Positions 9,658-18,428 of a DNA stretch of 64,000 nucleotides are shown piece after piece. This DNA is from CANHVK01 sp044232905 (lineage in GTDB: Bacteria > Bacteroidota > Bacteroidia > Flavobacteriales_D > Crocinitomicaceae). The position numbers were made by a program, and so were the translations under genes. The DNA lies in NCBI GenBank assembly GCA_044232905.1, contig JBIIKZ010000001.1:1-64000 (forward strand). The letters are read 5' to 3'. The notes below the pieces were generated by a model. It was not told the origin of the DNA, ran no database searches, and saw only the letters and a program-made list of their open reading frames with translations. Positions within the stretch are counted from its first letter, which is position 1; every line of letters begins with the position of its first letter.

Positions 9658-10281
9658 TCAAGATTGAAATTCAGTAAAACCACAAGTATTAAGCAATTTT
9701 CTGTCTTCTCGAGACAATTCCGCTTGAATTGTAATGAATTTATCTAACGGAAAAAAATGTACGCGAATCGCATGAAATAATTGAATCACCGTTATATCAA
9801 TGTCCGTTATATTAGTTAAATTAATTTCTGCAATGTCATAATTTTCAAACACAGAATGCACTTTAGAATACAATAAATCCACATGTTTAATTGTTAAATT
9901 CCCCTCTAAATTGATAATCATTCTTCGTTGCGTTTTTCTTCGAGAAGGCTTAAAAAGCAATGTTAAATCTTCTAATAAAACATCCTCATATATAGCAACT
10001 TGTTTTGAATTCTCCGTATTTTCTGGTTTAAATTCTATTGGTTTTTCAGGTTGAACTTGTGTGTCTGCAGTGGAAGTGGTTGGCGCTAAATTTTCAAAAA
10101 ATTCATCTAAACTTACAGAAACAGTCGGAGTCGCTTCTTCTTCTTGAATAGCTTCATGGGATAATATCTCCTCCTTTAAATTTTCGATAGGAGCTGTTGG
10201 AGCAGTTGGTTCTACATTGACTTTATCTTCCTTTTTTAAGGGAATCAACCTATCCACTTTCATGTTTTTTCCTAAAGCCAT
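9658..10281 (-). CDS. STAS-domain protein of the chemotaxis operon
   Basis: The N-terminal half (about residues 1-110) is rich in Glu, Pro and Thr and looks disordered. The C-terminal 90 residues fit a STAS fold: a beta strand RMIINLEGNLTI, a helix, then the switch segment INLTNITDIDITVIQLF. In anti-sigma antagonists this segment usually reads D-S-S-G or D-S-A-G; here the position of the phosphorylatable Ser is taken by Thr, so phosphorylation is possible but not certain. STAS proteins bind partner kinases or act as scaffolds. It sits between parA and cheY in one operon (4 and 20 bases away), so it may link the ParA to the chemoreceptor array. No partner kinase is seen. The STAS call is moderately sure; the role is inference. 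Confidence 0.7.
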   Translation of the reverse strand: MALGKNMKVDRLIPLKKEDKVNVEPTAPTAPIENLKEEILSHEAIQEEEATPTVSVSLDEFFENLAPTTSTADTQVQPEKPIEFKPENTENSKQVAIYEDVLLEDLTLLFKPSRRKTQRRMIINLEGNLTIKHVDLLYSKVHSVFENYDIAEINLTNITDIDITVIQLFHAIRVHFFPLDKFITIQAELSREDRKLLNTCGFTEFQS

Positions 10282-10285
10282 TGTA

Positions 10286-11035
10286 TTACTTATTAAATTC
10301 TATTATTTCTTCTGCCAGTAAAATGTATTCTTTTGCTCCGTTTGAGTTAGGGGAATATGCTACAACACTTTGTCCATGTGATGGTGCTTCCGCAACTTTA
10401 ACATTTCCACGAATCGACGTTTGAAAAAAAGAAAAATCGTAATTTGCTTTTACAAAATCGATCACTTCTTTCGATAGTTTTTTTCGTAAATCGATATTCA
10501 CACCTAGCACCCCTAAAAATTCCAATTTTTCGTTTAGCACCATTTTTATTTCCTGAATGGTTCGAACAATATGCATCAATCCTTGAATACTAAGTACGTC
10601 TAATAAAATTGTAGACATGACATAATCAGCAGCTGTAAGAGCATTTACGGTTAACAAAGAACGCGCTGGGGAACAATCGATCAAGATAAAATCATAATTA
10701 GCTTTGACTGCATCCAATACGTTCTTAAGCAAGTATTCTCTATCATCAACACTATACATAGACAACTCGATATCTGAAAGTCGCATGGAAGCTGGTAAAA
10801 TATCCATTTTTTCCTGATGGATTACCACTTCTTCAAATTTCTTTTCATTACTTAATACATACGAAATATCTACTTGCTCTTCATCAAAACCAAAAGAATA
10901 AGAAAGATTACCTTGGGGGTCGAGATCAACCAGAAGCACGCGCTTACCTTTCAGTGCTAATGCTGCACCTAGATTGATTGCGGTAGTAGTTTTTCCAGTA
11001 CCTCCCTTATGATTTGCAATTGCCAGTATCATCAC
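10286..11035 (-). CDS. ParA/Soj-family ATPase heading the chemotaxis operon
   Basis: This 249-residue protein has the deviant Walker A motif KGGTGKTT (Lys10 and Lys15), a switch I-like DLDPQGNLS and a Walker B IDCSPA. Proteins of this family form ATP-dependent dimers that bind DNA or membrane and position cargo. There is no parB next to it. It is the first gene of the che operon, like the ParC ATPase that places chemosensory arrays at cell poles in Vibrio and relatives, so array positioning or partitioning is a reasonable role. That role is inference from context. A chromosome or plasmid ParA is unlikely given the missing ParB and the genes downstream. The start could be Met1 or Met2. Confidence 0.88.
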   Translation of the reverse strand: MMILAIANHKGGTGKTTTAINLGAALALKGKRVLLVDLDPQGNLSYSFGFDEEQVDISYVLSNEKKFEEVVIHQEKMDILPASMRLSDIELSMYSVDDREYLLKNVLDAVKANYDFILIDCSPARSLLTVNALTAADYVMSTILLDVLSIQGLMHIVRTIQEIKMVLNEKLEFLGVLGVNIDLRKKLSKEVIDFVKANYDFSFFQTSIRGNVKVAEAPSHGQSVVAYSPNSNGAKEYILLAEEIIEFNK

Positions 11036-11047
11036 TTACGATTTCAA

Positions 11048-11060
11048 GTATAACGTATAC
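11048..11060. promoter_or_regulatory. Short inverted repeat next to the che operon promoter
   Basis: GTATA-ACG-TATAC is a perfect 5-bp inverted repeat with a 3-base centre. It sits at the expected transcription start just downstream of the -7 box at 11071-11078, a typical operator position. No regulator is identified. Confidence 0.35.
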
Positions 11061-11070
11061 TAAAACTAGA

Positions 11071-11078
11071 CAAATATA
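11071..11078 (-). promoter_or_regulatory. -7 promoter element for the parA-che operon
   Basis: On the minus strand this reads TATATTTG, matching the Bacteroidota -7 consensus TAnnTTTG, 35 bases upstream of the parA ATG. No clear -33 TTTG box is visible. Confidence 0.55.
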
Positions 11079-11168
11079 GCGTTATTAACGTAAAAATTGA
11101 TATGCGTTTAAATCAAAATAAACCTTTTTTTGCATTTAAGTCTTTAGACGTCTCTAATTTTGTAGACG

Positions 11169-11197
11169 AGATACTAGAAATATAGTTATTAGTATCT
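11169..11197. repeat. 8-bp perfect inverted repeat downstream of the aldehyde dehydrogenase gene
   Basis: AGATACTA (11169-11176) and TAGTATCT (11190-11197) are perfect complements with a 13-base spacer. The site lies between the end of the dehydrogenase gene and the che promoter. It may be a 3'-end hairpin or a regulator site; no T run follows on the minus strand. Confidence 0.4.
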
Positions 11198-11220
11198 ATT
11201 TTAATCTAACACTATGATTT

Positions 11221-12663
11221 TTAATATTTTACAAAAATATTTTTTGGTTCCGTAAAGAAACGTAGAGCTTCCCAACCACCTTCTCTACCAACTCCAGATG
11301 ATTTCACACCACCGAAAGGAGTTCGTAAATCGCGTACCATCCAACAATTAATCCATACAATTCCAGATTGCGCTAAATCCGCAAAACGATGTGCACGTTT
11401 TAAATCATTTGTCCAAAGCGTAGTTTGTAATCCGTATTCTGTCGAATTTGCCATCATTAAAGCTTCTTCTTCCGTATCAAATGGAGTCAGTGTAACAACT
11501 GGTCCAAAAATTTCTTCTTGGTTTGTTCTACAATCATACGCTAAACCTTCAATAACTGTAGGACGCATGTAGTATCCCTTGTCGTAAGGCGCTTCTAATT
11601 GTACACGCGTTCCACCGGTTAAAACTTTTCCGCCTTCTTCTTTGGCTAGTTCGACATAGGAAAGTACTTTTTCTAAATGCGGCAATGAAACCAATGCTCC
11701 CATGTTTGCTTTAGGGTCTGTAGGATTAGAAACAATCGCTTTATTCACTTTTTCTACAAAAGCAGTTTTAAATTTCTCATAAATCACACGTTCCACAAAA
11801 ATTCGGGAACCACACAAACAAATTTGACCTTGATTTGAGAACGAAGAACGAATTGTAGTGCTTAACATTTCCTCAAAATCACAATCGGCAAATATGACTA
11901 CTGGATTTTTACCGCCAAGTTCTAGGGATAATTTCTTAAACATTGGCGCTGCTGTTCGCGCTAAATATTCTCCTGTCTTCGTACCACCCGTAAACGAAAT
12001 TGCTTTAATTTTTTTATGTTTTACAATTGCATCTCCTACTTTTGCCCCTAAACCATGTAAAATATTTAATACACCATTCGGCATGCCAGCATCTTTTGCT
12101 ACTTGACCCAGTAAATATGCAGTAAACGGTGTAATTTCAGATGGTTTAGCAATAACACAGTTACCCGCTGCTAATGCAGGTGCTATTTTCCAAGAAAATA
12201 AGTACAAAGGAAGATTCCAAGGCGAAATACATCCAACGATACCAATCGGTTTACGTAAGGTATAATTGATCCCTTCCCCTTGCATGTGGTGTGATTCGGA
12301 TGCAAAATGCGTGATAGCTGTTGCAAAAAAATGAAAATTTGAAACCGCTCTTGGAATATCTACATGTCCGGCTAATGAAACTGGTTTACCATTATCTCTC
12401 GATTCCGCTTGAACAAATTCATCCATACGTGCCTCGATACCTTCCGATAGTTTTACCAATATTTTACTTCGTTCTTCGTTGGACATTTTAGACCAAATCG
12501 GAAATGCATTTTCTGCTGCTTCTACTGCTAATTCTACATCGCGTTCGTCAGAATCTGGAATTAAAGAATATACTTGACCTGTAGCAGGTTCATAATTATC
12601 AATATATGCATCGCTAATAGGTGCAATATAATTTCCGTTGATGAAGTTTTGTAGTTTTATCAT
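11221..12663 (-). CDS. Aldehyde dehydrogenase, ALDH8 / 2-aminomuconic semialdehyde dehydrogenase type
   Basis: This 480-residue NAD-dependent dehydrogenase has Asn150 (SPWNLPL), the base Glu248 (LELGG) and the catalytic Cys282 (GQIC), in the usual order and length. From memory it resembles the ALDH8 group closely: the motif GQICLCGSRIFV around the cysteine, the SGIVWINCWMVRDL segment and FGGVKSSGVGREGG near the end. Members of that group oxidise 2-aminomuconate or 2-hydroxymuconate semialdehyde, the step after ACMS decarboxylase in kynurenine breakdown. The kynU and kmo genes at 44100-46769 support this. A betaine or other aldehyde substrate cannot be excluded. It has its own -7 box 20 bases upstream. 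Confidence 0.85.
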   Translation of the reverse strand: MIKLQNFINGNYIAPISDAYIDNYEPATGQVYSLIPDSDERDVELAVEAAENAFPIWSKMSNEERSKILVKLSEGIEARMDEFVQAESRDNGKPVSLAGHVDIPRAVSNFHFFATAITHFASESHHMQGEGINYTLRKPIGIVGCISPWNLPLYLFSWKIAPALAAGNCVIAKPSEITPFTAYLLGQVAKDAGMPNGVLNILHGLGAKVGDAIVKHKKIKAISFTGGTKTGEYLARTAAPMFKKLSLELGGKNPVVIFADCDFEEMLSTTIRSSFSNQGQICLCGSRIFVERVIYEKFKTAFVEKVNKAIVSNPTDPKANMGALVSLPHLEKVLSYVELAKEEGGKVLTGGTRVQLEAPYDKGYYMRPTVIEGLAYDCRTNQEEIFGPVVTLTPFDTEEEALMMANSTEYGLQTTLWTNDLKRAHRFADLAQSGIVWINCWMVRDLRTPFGGVKSSGVGREGGWEALRFFTEPKNIFVKY

Positions 12664-12685
12664 TTTGATAGAATAAAATTTAGTG

Positions 12686-12693
12686 CAAAGTTA
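12686..12693 (-). promoter_or_regulatory. -7 promoter element for the aldehyde dehydrogenase
   Basis: The minus strand reads TAACTTTG, a perfect TAnnTTTG match, 22 bases upstream of the start codon at 12663. Confidence 0.65.
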
Positions 12694-12713
12694 CGAAGAT
12701 AAAGAGGATTTTT

Positions 12714-12755
12714 CACCTCCCTTTATCCCTCCTTGCGGATGGACCGAGGTAGGTG
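12714..12755 (-). other. GC-rich structured element between speA and the aldehyde dehydrogenase
   Basis: On the minus strand CACCTACC (12755-12748) can pair with GGGAGGTG (12721-12714) with one mismatch, and the enclosed loop holds a TCC-GCAA-GGA mini-hairpin with a GNRA-type tetraloop. The stretch is clearly richer in GC than the surrounding DNA. It may end the arginine decarboxylase transcript or act as a structured leader; only four or five A residues follow on the minus strand, so it is not a classic terminator. Confidence 0.4.
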
Positions 12756-12766
12756 ACAGCTTGAAT

Positions 12767-14167
12767 TTAATACCCTAATATCTTCAAATAATCCGCTGCA
12801 GTTTGTTCTTCGGAGAAAAGTTCTGTTCTAATCTTTCCATTTTCATCGCGACGAATCAATACATGCTTTGGTTCAGGAATCAAACAATGCTTCAATCCAC
12901 CAAAACCACCTATTGTTTCTTGGTATGCCCCAGTATTAAAAAAACCAATATATAGCGGTTTAGTTTTACTGAATTTAGGTAGATATATCGCATTTGAATG
13001 CTGTTCTGAATTATAGTAATCATCGCTATCACACGTTAATCCACCCAATAATACACGTTCGTAATCATCATTCCAGCGATTAATTGGTAACATGATAAAA
13101 CGTTGGTTGATTGCCCAAGTATCTGGAAGGTTGGTCATAAAAGAAGAATCAATCATGTTCCAACGCTCTCTATCGTTTTGTTTCTTTTGTTGTAATATAT
13201 TAAAGATTGCGCCACCACTTTCTCCTACTGTAAACGAACCAAATTCAGTGAAAATGTGTGGTTCTGGGATGTTGTTATCCGAACAAACACGTTTAACTTG
13301 CGTTAAAATTTCTTTCACCATATAGGCATAATCAAAATCGAATTGTAACGATTTTTTAATTGGGAAACCTCCACCAATGTTGAGGGAATCTAACTCTGGG
13401 CAAACTTTTTTTAAATCACAATAGACACGTAGTAATTTGGTTAATTCATTCCAATAATAAGCAGTATCGTTTATTCCAGTATTAATGAAAAAATGCAACA
13501 TTTTGATTTTAACCCGCGGATTTTCCTGTACAATGGTTTTGTATAAAGGTAAAATCTCTCGGTAACGCACCCCAAGTCGTGAGGTATAAAACTCAAATTT
13601 AGGTTCTTCCTCTGACGCTACGCGAATACCTATTTGAATGTCTTTCGATAAATCTGCTGTGCTATCAATTAAATCTGATACTTCTTGCACATTATCAATG
13701 ACAGGGATTACTTTTAAATCCGTTTCCGCCATTAATTTCGTGATGTTGTCAATATATTTTTTTGGTTTATAGCCATTACAAATAATATATCTCCCAGGAC
13801 TTAATTTCTCCGTATCGTATAATTTTCGAACGATATCAATATCAAAGGCAGAAGAGGTTTCGATGTGCACATCGTTTTGTAATACCTCATCTAAAACAAA
13901 TGAAAAATGCGAACTTTTAGTACAGTAGGAGTAATAATAATTTCCTCCATATCCCATATTATTCATTGCCTCACGGAACCATCCTTTCGCCCGTTGAATG
14001 TTATACGAAATTTGCGGTAGGTAATTAAATTTCAATGGCGTACCATATTGTTCAATTAATCGCATCAAATCAATTCCGTGAAAGATTAAACGATCGTCTT
14101 GCAAGTTAAATTCATCTTGCGGAAAATCAAAGGTTTGATCAATTAAATCAATGTATTTCGTTCTCAT
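12767..14167 (-). CDS. speA: Arginine decarboxylase, alanine-racemase-fold (fold III) type
   Basis: The 466-residue protein opens with KYIDLIDQTFDFPQDEF and a TPLKFNYLPQI segment typical of the short Bacteroidota arginine decarboxylase. Lys84 in YCTKSSHF is the expected PLP-binding lysine. Further conserved pieces include HIETSSAFDIDI, LHFFINTGI, LNIGGGFP (phosphate binding) and the late FFNTGAYQ segment with the tyrosine near the PLP site. The enzyme makes agmatine from arginine, the first step of polyamine synthesis. The agmatinase that often follows is not beside it here. The start ATG lies close downstream of a near-match -7 box. Family is secure; substrate (arginine versus diaminopimelate or ornithine) is inferred from resemblance to Flavobacteria speA. 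Confidence 0.85.
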   Translation of the reverse strand: MRTKYIDLIDQTFDFPQDEFNLQDDRLIFHGIDLMRLIEQYGTPLKFNYLPQISYNIQRAKGWFREAMNNMGYGGNYYYSYCTKSSHFSFVLDEVLQNDVHIETSSAFDIDIVRKLYDTEKLSPGRYIICNGYKPKKYIDNITKLMAETDLKVIPVIDNVQEVSDLIDSTADLSKDIQIGIRVASEEEPKFEFYTSRLGVRYREILPLYKTIVQENPRVKIKMLHFFINTGINDTAYYWNELTKLLRVYCDLKKVCPELDSLNIGGGFPIKKSLQFDFDYAYMVKEILTQVKRVCSDNNIPEPHIFTEFGSFTVGESGGAIFNILQQKKQNDRERWNMIDSSFMTNLPDTWAINQRFIMLPINRWNDDYERVLLGGLTCDSDDYYNSEQHSNAIYLPKFSKTKPLYIGFFNTGAYQETIGGFGGLKHCLIPEPKHVLIRRDENGKIRTELFSEEQTAADYLKILGY

Positions 14168-14184
14168 GGGCCAATAATATGGTG

Positions 14185-14192
14185 CAAATTTG
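14185..14192 (-). promoter_or_regulatory. Possible -7 element for speA
   Basis: The minus strand reads CAAATTTG, one base off TAnnTTTG, 17 bases upstream of the speA start codon. Support is position plus near match only. Confidence 0.3.
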
Positions 14193-14236
14193 CCGTAAAT
14201 TATTGAAATCGCCTAGTGATTAGGGTTAATTTTTGA

Positions 14237-16831
14237 TTACATTCTCAAAATCAGTTTCAGATTGAAACGTCTTTGGGTTAAGTAGTTTGGAATGGCATAG
14301 GTTTTACCGGTAACATCTTGCACCCACTGCTGAGAAAGCACATTGTTAATTCCTAATAGATTAAATACCTCCAGCGATAAAATAGCATCTGAAAAACCAT
14401 GTTTAGTCTTGATTTTTAGTGCATGTGTTTTTTGTAATAAATCATAGGAAAGTCCTAAATCTACCCGTGCATAAAATTTCTGCCGTAGGGTATCTTTATA
14501 GCGTTGAAAATCTGGTGGACCATACGGCAAACTAGTCCCAAAATTAAATCCCATTTGGGCGGTTAACATCTCGTAAGAAGGCATTTTATCTTGAAATAAA
14601 ATCGCAAAGTTAATCCGTTGATCGGTAGGTCTCGGAATATATCCAGGATGATACACCGTACTATCCACTTTCTTTTCATCTATCGTAAATCCTGGAATAA
14701 TCGTTTCCCCATTTTTATTGCGGTAAACCGTGTATGCATCGTGTAAGAGATTTTCCATGGTTTTCAAGTAACCAATTTTAAAGAAAGATTGTACCCCCTC
14801 AATAAATTCACCATGAATATTTACATCTGCTCCATAGGCATAGGCAATCGCATCATTATTTGCATAATATCGCGTACGAACATTATCAATTTCATAGGGA
14901 TTTACATTCCAGAAATATTTGTAATATGCTTCTAGGGCAAATTTGAAAGGCGTTTTTCGATTCCACATCGCGAAGTTAAAGTCATAACCGGTAATGATGT
15001 GCGCAGATTTTTGAGAAACTACTTGCAAATTTAACTGTCCATCAAGGGTTCTAAACTCTCGGTAAAATGGCGGTTGATAATACAATCCTGCTGCTAATCG
15101 GACTTGTGCATTGCGACGCATCACTTTATTGTTGGAGTAGAAATATGTTCTTGGAAAGAAAATCAAGGAAACGCGCGGAGTAACATATTGTTCTTGATTA
15201 ACTTCCGTATAACCAAAACGTACACCGCTTGTCAACAAAAAACGACGGGACGCAGCTGTCAGGGTATCTCTAAGCGTAATAAAGGTCTTTTTACCTAGCG
15301 AATCTTTGATAAAATAGCTTGCTTTCACCGGAAAATTGGTGTTTGTCTTGCCCCATTCGAAACTATGTTGTAAAAATCCACTGATTCGTTGTGTTTGTAA
15401 GGCTAATTTACTTTTTAGCGCATACGACAAATTAAAATCTGGATTTTTCGTGTTTGGAATGGTGTATCCCGCAGAATCGATATTTTTCCATTCACTCAAA
15501 ACATCTTTGAAAACATCTTTTTGGTAATTTACACCCCATAATAAGCGTTGTTTATCTGTCAATTGATGTGCACCATTATGATATAAATTTACAATCGTTG
15601 CTTGTAAATTATTACGTGCATGCGTAAGATAACTTCCAACCCCGATGGATGCTATCGAATCTCCAAAATTCTTTTTACCTGGGTTTGTCTCTAATAAATT
15701 GATATAATATTGTCCTTGTACATCAAAATATTCTTTCTCATTCGTTTGAAAGACACTCGCGTAAAAATCTAAATTTGTTTTATCATTGGGTTTATATTTC
15801 AACGCTGTCCCACCAGTCATTGTTTCAAACTTTGTTTGTTCCTGTCCATCAAAATAAATCTTTAAGCGATACGCTTCATTGACTGTTCCAAAATCGGTTT
15901 CTTGGGTTGTTGGTGCAAAACGGTAATTATTGGAAGAAAGGTGTCCCAAAGTACTCCAGGTAAGTTTTGGAGTAATCGCATAATTTAGCAAAAATTGCCC
16001 ATCATAAAAAACAGGGTTATACGAACCTTGCGTTGGTAAAGCATTTAATAGATAGCCATTTGCGCGATAACGTGCTCCAACCAAATAATTGAATTTAGTA
16101 TTAACTTTTTGGGCTACGTGGGCTTCAACCCCCATTAACGACATCATTACCGAAGCATTCGTGGAATCTGGTGTGATGTAAGTTATATCTAATACGGAAC
16201 TTAATTTATCGCCGTATTTTGCATCAAACCCTCCTCCACTAAATCGAATGTCTTTCACCAAGGAGGAATATAAAAAACTCAAACCCTCTTGTTGGCCAGA
16301 ACGTGTTAAAAAAGGACGATTAATTAAAAAACCATTTACATACACCAAGTTTTCATCGTAACTACCTCCTCGTACGTTATAATTGGAAGTCAACTCGTTA
16401 TTAGAACTGGCAGCAGTCGAATAGATTAATGTTCGCTCAACAGAATTGGAAGCAATTTTCTGCAAATCTAAAGAAGGTAATTTGAAAATATTATTATCCC
16501 CTTTATCCGTTTTTAGAAACACAGAACTCATTACAGTGAGTGGAAATTTTATCTTTCCTAAGTGTGTACGCTGATTCGGTGAAACAAAAACGGATTTAGC
16601 AATCTCTATTGAATCATAGGAAAAAAGTATCTTTATTTCTTGCTCGACTGGGGCAGAAAATTCAAAATGTCCTAAAGAATCTGTATAAAAATATTGGTTG
16701 TTATATCGGACTTTTACATTTTCCAATGCTTTGTCTCTTTTTTCTACACACGTACCTTCAACGATTCCATTTACCTGTGCGGATATGGAATAAGCTAAAA
16801 AAACGAAGAGTGAAACAAAGAAAAAACGCAT
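14237..16831 (-). CDS. TonB-dependent outer-membrane receptor
   Basis: This 864-residue protein has a signal peptide (ending SISAQ, about residue 19), a carboxypeptidase-regulatory-like domain (about residues 22-110), a plug domain (about 115-235, with NYNVRGGSYDENLVYVNGFLI and GGFDAKYGDKLSSVLDI) and a long beta barrel ending in LKLILRM. Such receptors import large or scarce nutrients with energy from TonB-ExbBD. No SusD or DUF4249 lipoprotein accompanies it. It lies 39 bases downstream of bshC on the same strand and could share that transcript. The ligand is unknown. Confidence 0.92.
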   Translation of the reverse strand: MRFFFVSLFVFLAYSISAQVNGIVEGTCVEKRDKALENVKVRYNNQYFYTDSLGHFEFSAPVEQEIKILFSYDSIEIAKSVFVSPNQRTHLGKIKFPLTVMSSVFLKTDKGDNNIFKLPSLDLQKIASNSVERTLIYSTAASSNNELTSNYNVRGGSYDENLVYVNGFLINRPFLTRSGQQEGLSFLYSSLVKDIRFSGGGFDAKYGDKLSSVLDITYITPDSTNASVMMSLMGVEAHVAQKVNTKFNYLVGARYRANGYLLNALPTQGSYNPVFYDGQFLLNYAITPKLTWSTLGHLSSNNYRFAPTTQETDFGTVNEAYRLKIYFDGQEQTKFETMTGGTALKYKPNDKTNLDFYASVFQTNEKEYFDVQGQYYINLLETNPGKKNFGDSIASIGVGSYLTHARNNLQATIVNLYHNGAHQLTDKQRLLWGVNYQKDVFKDVLSEWKNIDSAGYTIPNTKNPDFNLSYALKSKLALQTQRISGFLQHSFEWGKTNTNFPVKASYFIKDSLGKKTFITLRDTLTAASRRFLLTSGVRFGYTEVNQEQYVTPRVSLIFFPRTYFYSNNKVMRRNAQVRLAAGLYYQPPFYREFRTLDGQLNLQVVSQKSAHIITGYDFNFAMWNRKTPFKFALEAYYKYFWNVNPYEIDNVRTRYYANNDAIAYAYGADVNIHGEFIEGVQSFFKIGYLKTMENLLHDAYTVYRNKNGETIIPGFTIDEKKVDSTVYHPGYIPRPTDQRINFAILFQDKMPSYEMLTAQMGFNFGTSLPYGPPDFQRYKDTLRQKFYARVDLGLSYDLLQKTHALKIKTKHGFSDAILSLEVFNLLGINNVLSQQWVQDVTGKTYAIPNYLTQRRFNLKLILRM

Positions 16832-16870
16832 AAGTAAATGAAAACGTAAAAAACGTGATTTTCGTATATT

Positions 16871-18424
16871 TTAGTCTAAAAGTAACACAATCAAATCATT
16901 TTCAAAGGGGTCCATAACACTTTTTAGTAGTTGAATTTTTGATTGGATAGCACCATCTTTACAAAAACTTAAAAAACTTTCGGTTCGTTCTTGCAATGCA
17001 TTATTTGGCAACATCTTTGCTTTTAAATCTTCCAATTGCTTCATTGCTAGATCTAATTGACTTTTTCGTTGTTTGATAAATTTTGCTTTTATTCCTTCCA
17101 TTTGTTTGGATAATTTAGCAGACTCTGCATCGACATATTTTTCCATGTTTTGATCAAAAAGGGAGCCCTGATCACGTAATACATTGTTTAATGTATCCAA
17201 CGCTTTATCTAATTGGTTAAAATTTAATGCTTCTCCAGAATTCGCTTGGATATACTGACGCTGAAGCTCTTGTAAAGGGGTGAAAATATCTTCCCAACTA
17301 AAACCTAATTTTTCCCATTTTTTTAACTGCGAAGCTTCTACTATTTGAATAGAATTACGAACACTTAGTAAAGGAAATTCTAATCCAATAGCTTCAAAAA
17401 TTCCTTTTTGCTGGATCCAATAACTAATTTCTCCTCCACCACCTACATACACTAAATTTGGTAAAATTGTTTCCTGATAAGCAGGTCGAAGCATTACATT
17501 TGGTGAATAATGATTTGGATTTTCTAGAAGCTCTTTTAATACTTCTGGACTATTTGCTTCCAACAGGCGTTCCCGTTTACCTTCCGACAAACGAAATAAA
17601 TTAATAGGACGTGCAAATGCCTGCGGTGTAAACCCTAATTTTTCAATGGTTTGATTTGCTTTATGCACACTTACTTCCACAAATGGTGTTTGTACTTCCC
17701 GCTGCATGGTTTCTAAAAACAAAGCTTTTAAGCCTGGGACATTTGGTTCCAACACAATTACACCCTCTTTTTCAAATAAGGCATGGTAGATTTGTTGGGT
17801 AGCATCCGCAACATTTTTCCCGGTATATTTTTGAAGCAATTGGTGGATTTCACTTTCTGGATAATTTTGAAAAAAAGCAGCTATTTCAGCCTTCATTTCT
17901 TCCCAATGATGTAAATTGTACTTGCCAACTGCACCCCCTTGATTTTCATTCCAACTAATTTTTTTACCAAAAATTGTCGTGTGATTTACTTCTTCGATAT
18001 CATGATCTTCCGTTGCCAACCAAAATACTGGAACAAAATCAAAAGTAGGATAGGCTTTTTTTAACTCCTCCGTTAATCGGATACAGTGAATTATTTTATA
18101 AATGACATAAGCAGGACCAGTTCCTATATTTAATTGATGGCCTGTCGTAATTGTAAATGTATTTGGACTTTCTAATTTATGAATATTTCTAGCAACTGGA
18201 GACTCTTTAGCTAAGTTTATAAATTGTTTTTTTAACTCACCTACGAGTATTTGTCGGTTGTGTATAGAATAGTTTGCTTGTTTTCGATGCATTTGAATGC
18301 CCAAATTCTCCAAGGAAAAAGGTGCCGCGAGTAATTCTGTTAGATCCTCCTGTTGATAGGTTAATTTCGTTACTAAACGTGAAAATTGGTGTGTTTTTTC
18401 GCGATGTATGGTATGTTTTTGCAT
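16871..18424 (-). CDS. bshC: Bacillithiol biosynthesis cysteine-adding enzyme BshC
   Basis: Starting at the second in-frame Met (18424), the protein has 517 residues, opening MQKHTIHREKTHQFSRL. BshC hallmarks are the nucleotide-fold motif TTGHQLNIGTGPAYVIYKI, the PVFWLATEDHDIEEVNH segment and a late VYVGGGGEISYW segment, followed by a long C-terminal coiled coil (about residues 400-490). It adds cysteine to GlcN-malate in the last step of bacillithiol synthesis. I prefer the later start because a TACATTTG promoter box lies four bases upstream of it, which would sit inside the coding region if the upstream ATG at 18469 were used. bshA and bshB are not in the window. Confidence 0.9.
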   Translation of the reverse strand: MQKHTIHREKTHQFSRLVTKLTYQQEDLTELLAAPFSLENLGIQMHRKQANYSIHNRQILVGELKKQFINLAKESPVARNIHKLESPNTFTITTGHQLNIGTGPAYVIYKIIHCIRLTEELKKAYPTFDFVPVFWLATEDHDIEEVNHTTIFGKKISWNENQGGAVGKYNLHHWEEMKAEIAAFFQNYPESEIHQLLQKYTGKNVADATQQIYHALFEKEGVIVLEPNVPGLKALFLETMQREVQTPFVEVSVHKANQTIEKLGFTPQAFARPINLFRLSEGKRERLLEANSPEVLKELLENPNHYSPNVMLRPAYQETILPNLVYVGGGGEISYWIQQKGIFEAIGLEFPLLSVRNSIQIVEASQLKKWEKLGFSWEDIFTPLQELQRQYIQANSGEALNFNQLDKALDTLNNVLRDQGSLFDQNMEKYVDAESAKLSKQMEGIKAKFIKQRKSQLDLAMKQLEDLKAKMLPNNALQERTESFLSFCKDGAIQSKIQLLKSVMDPFENDLIVLLLD

Positions 18425-18428
18425 AGAA

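Noticed and set aside
10286..11035. Plasmid or chromosome partition locus
   Set aside because: No parB gene or parS-like site is seen next to the ParA, and the gene is embedded in a chemotaxis operon.
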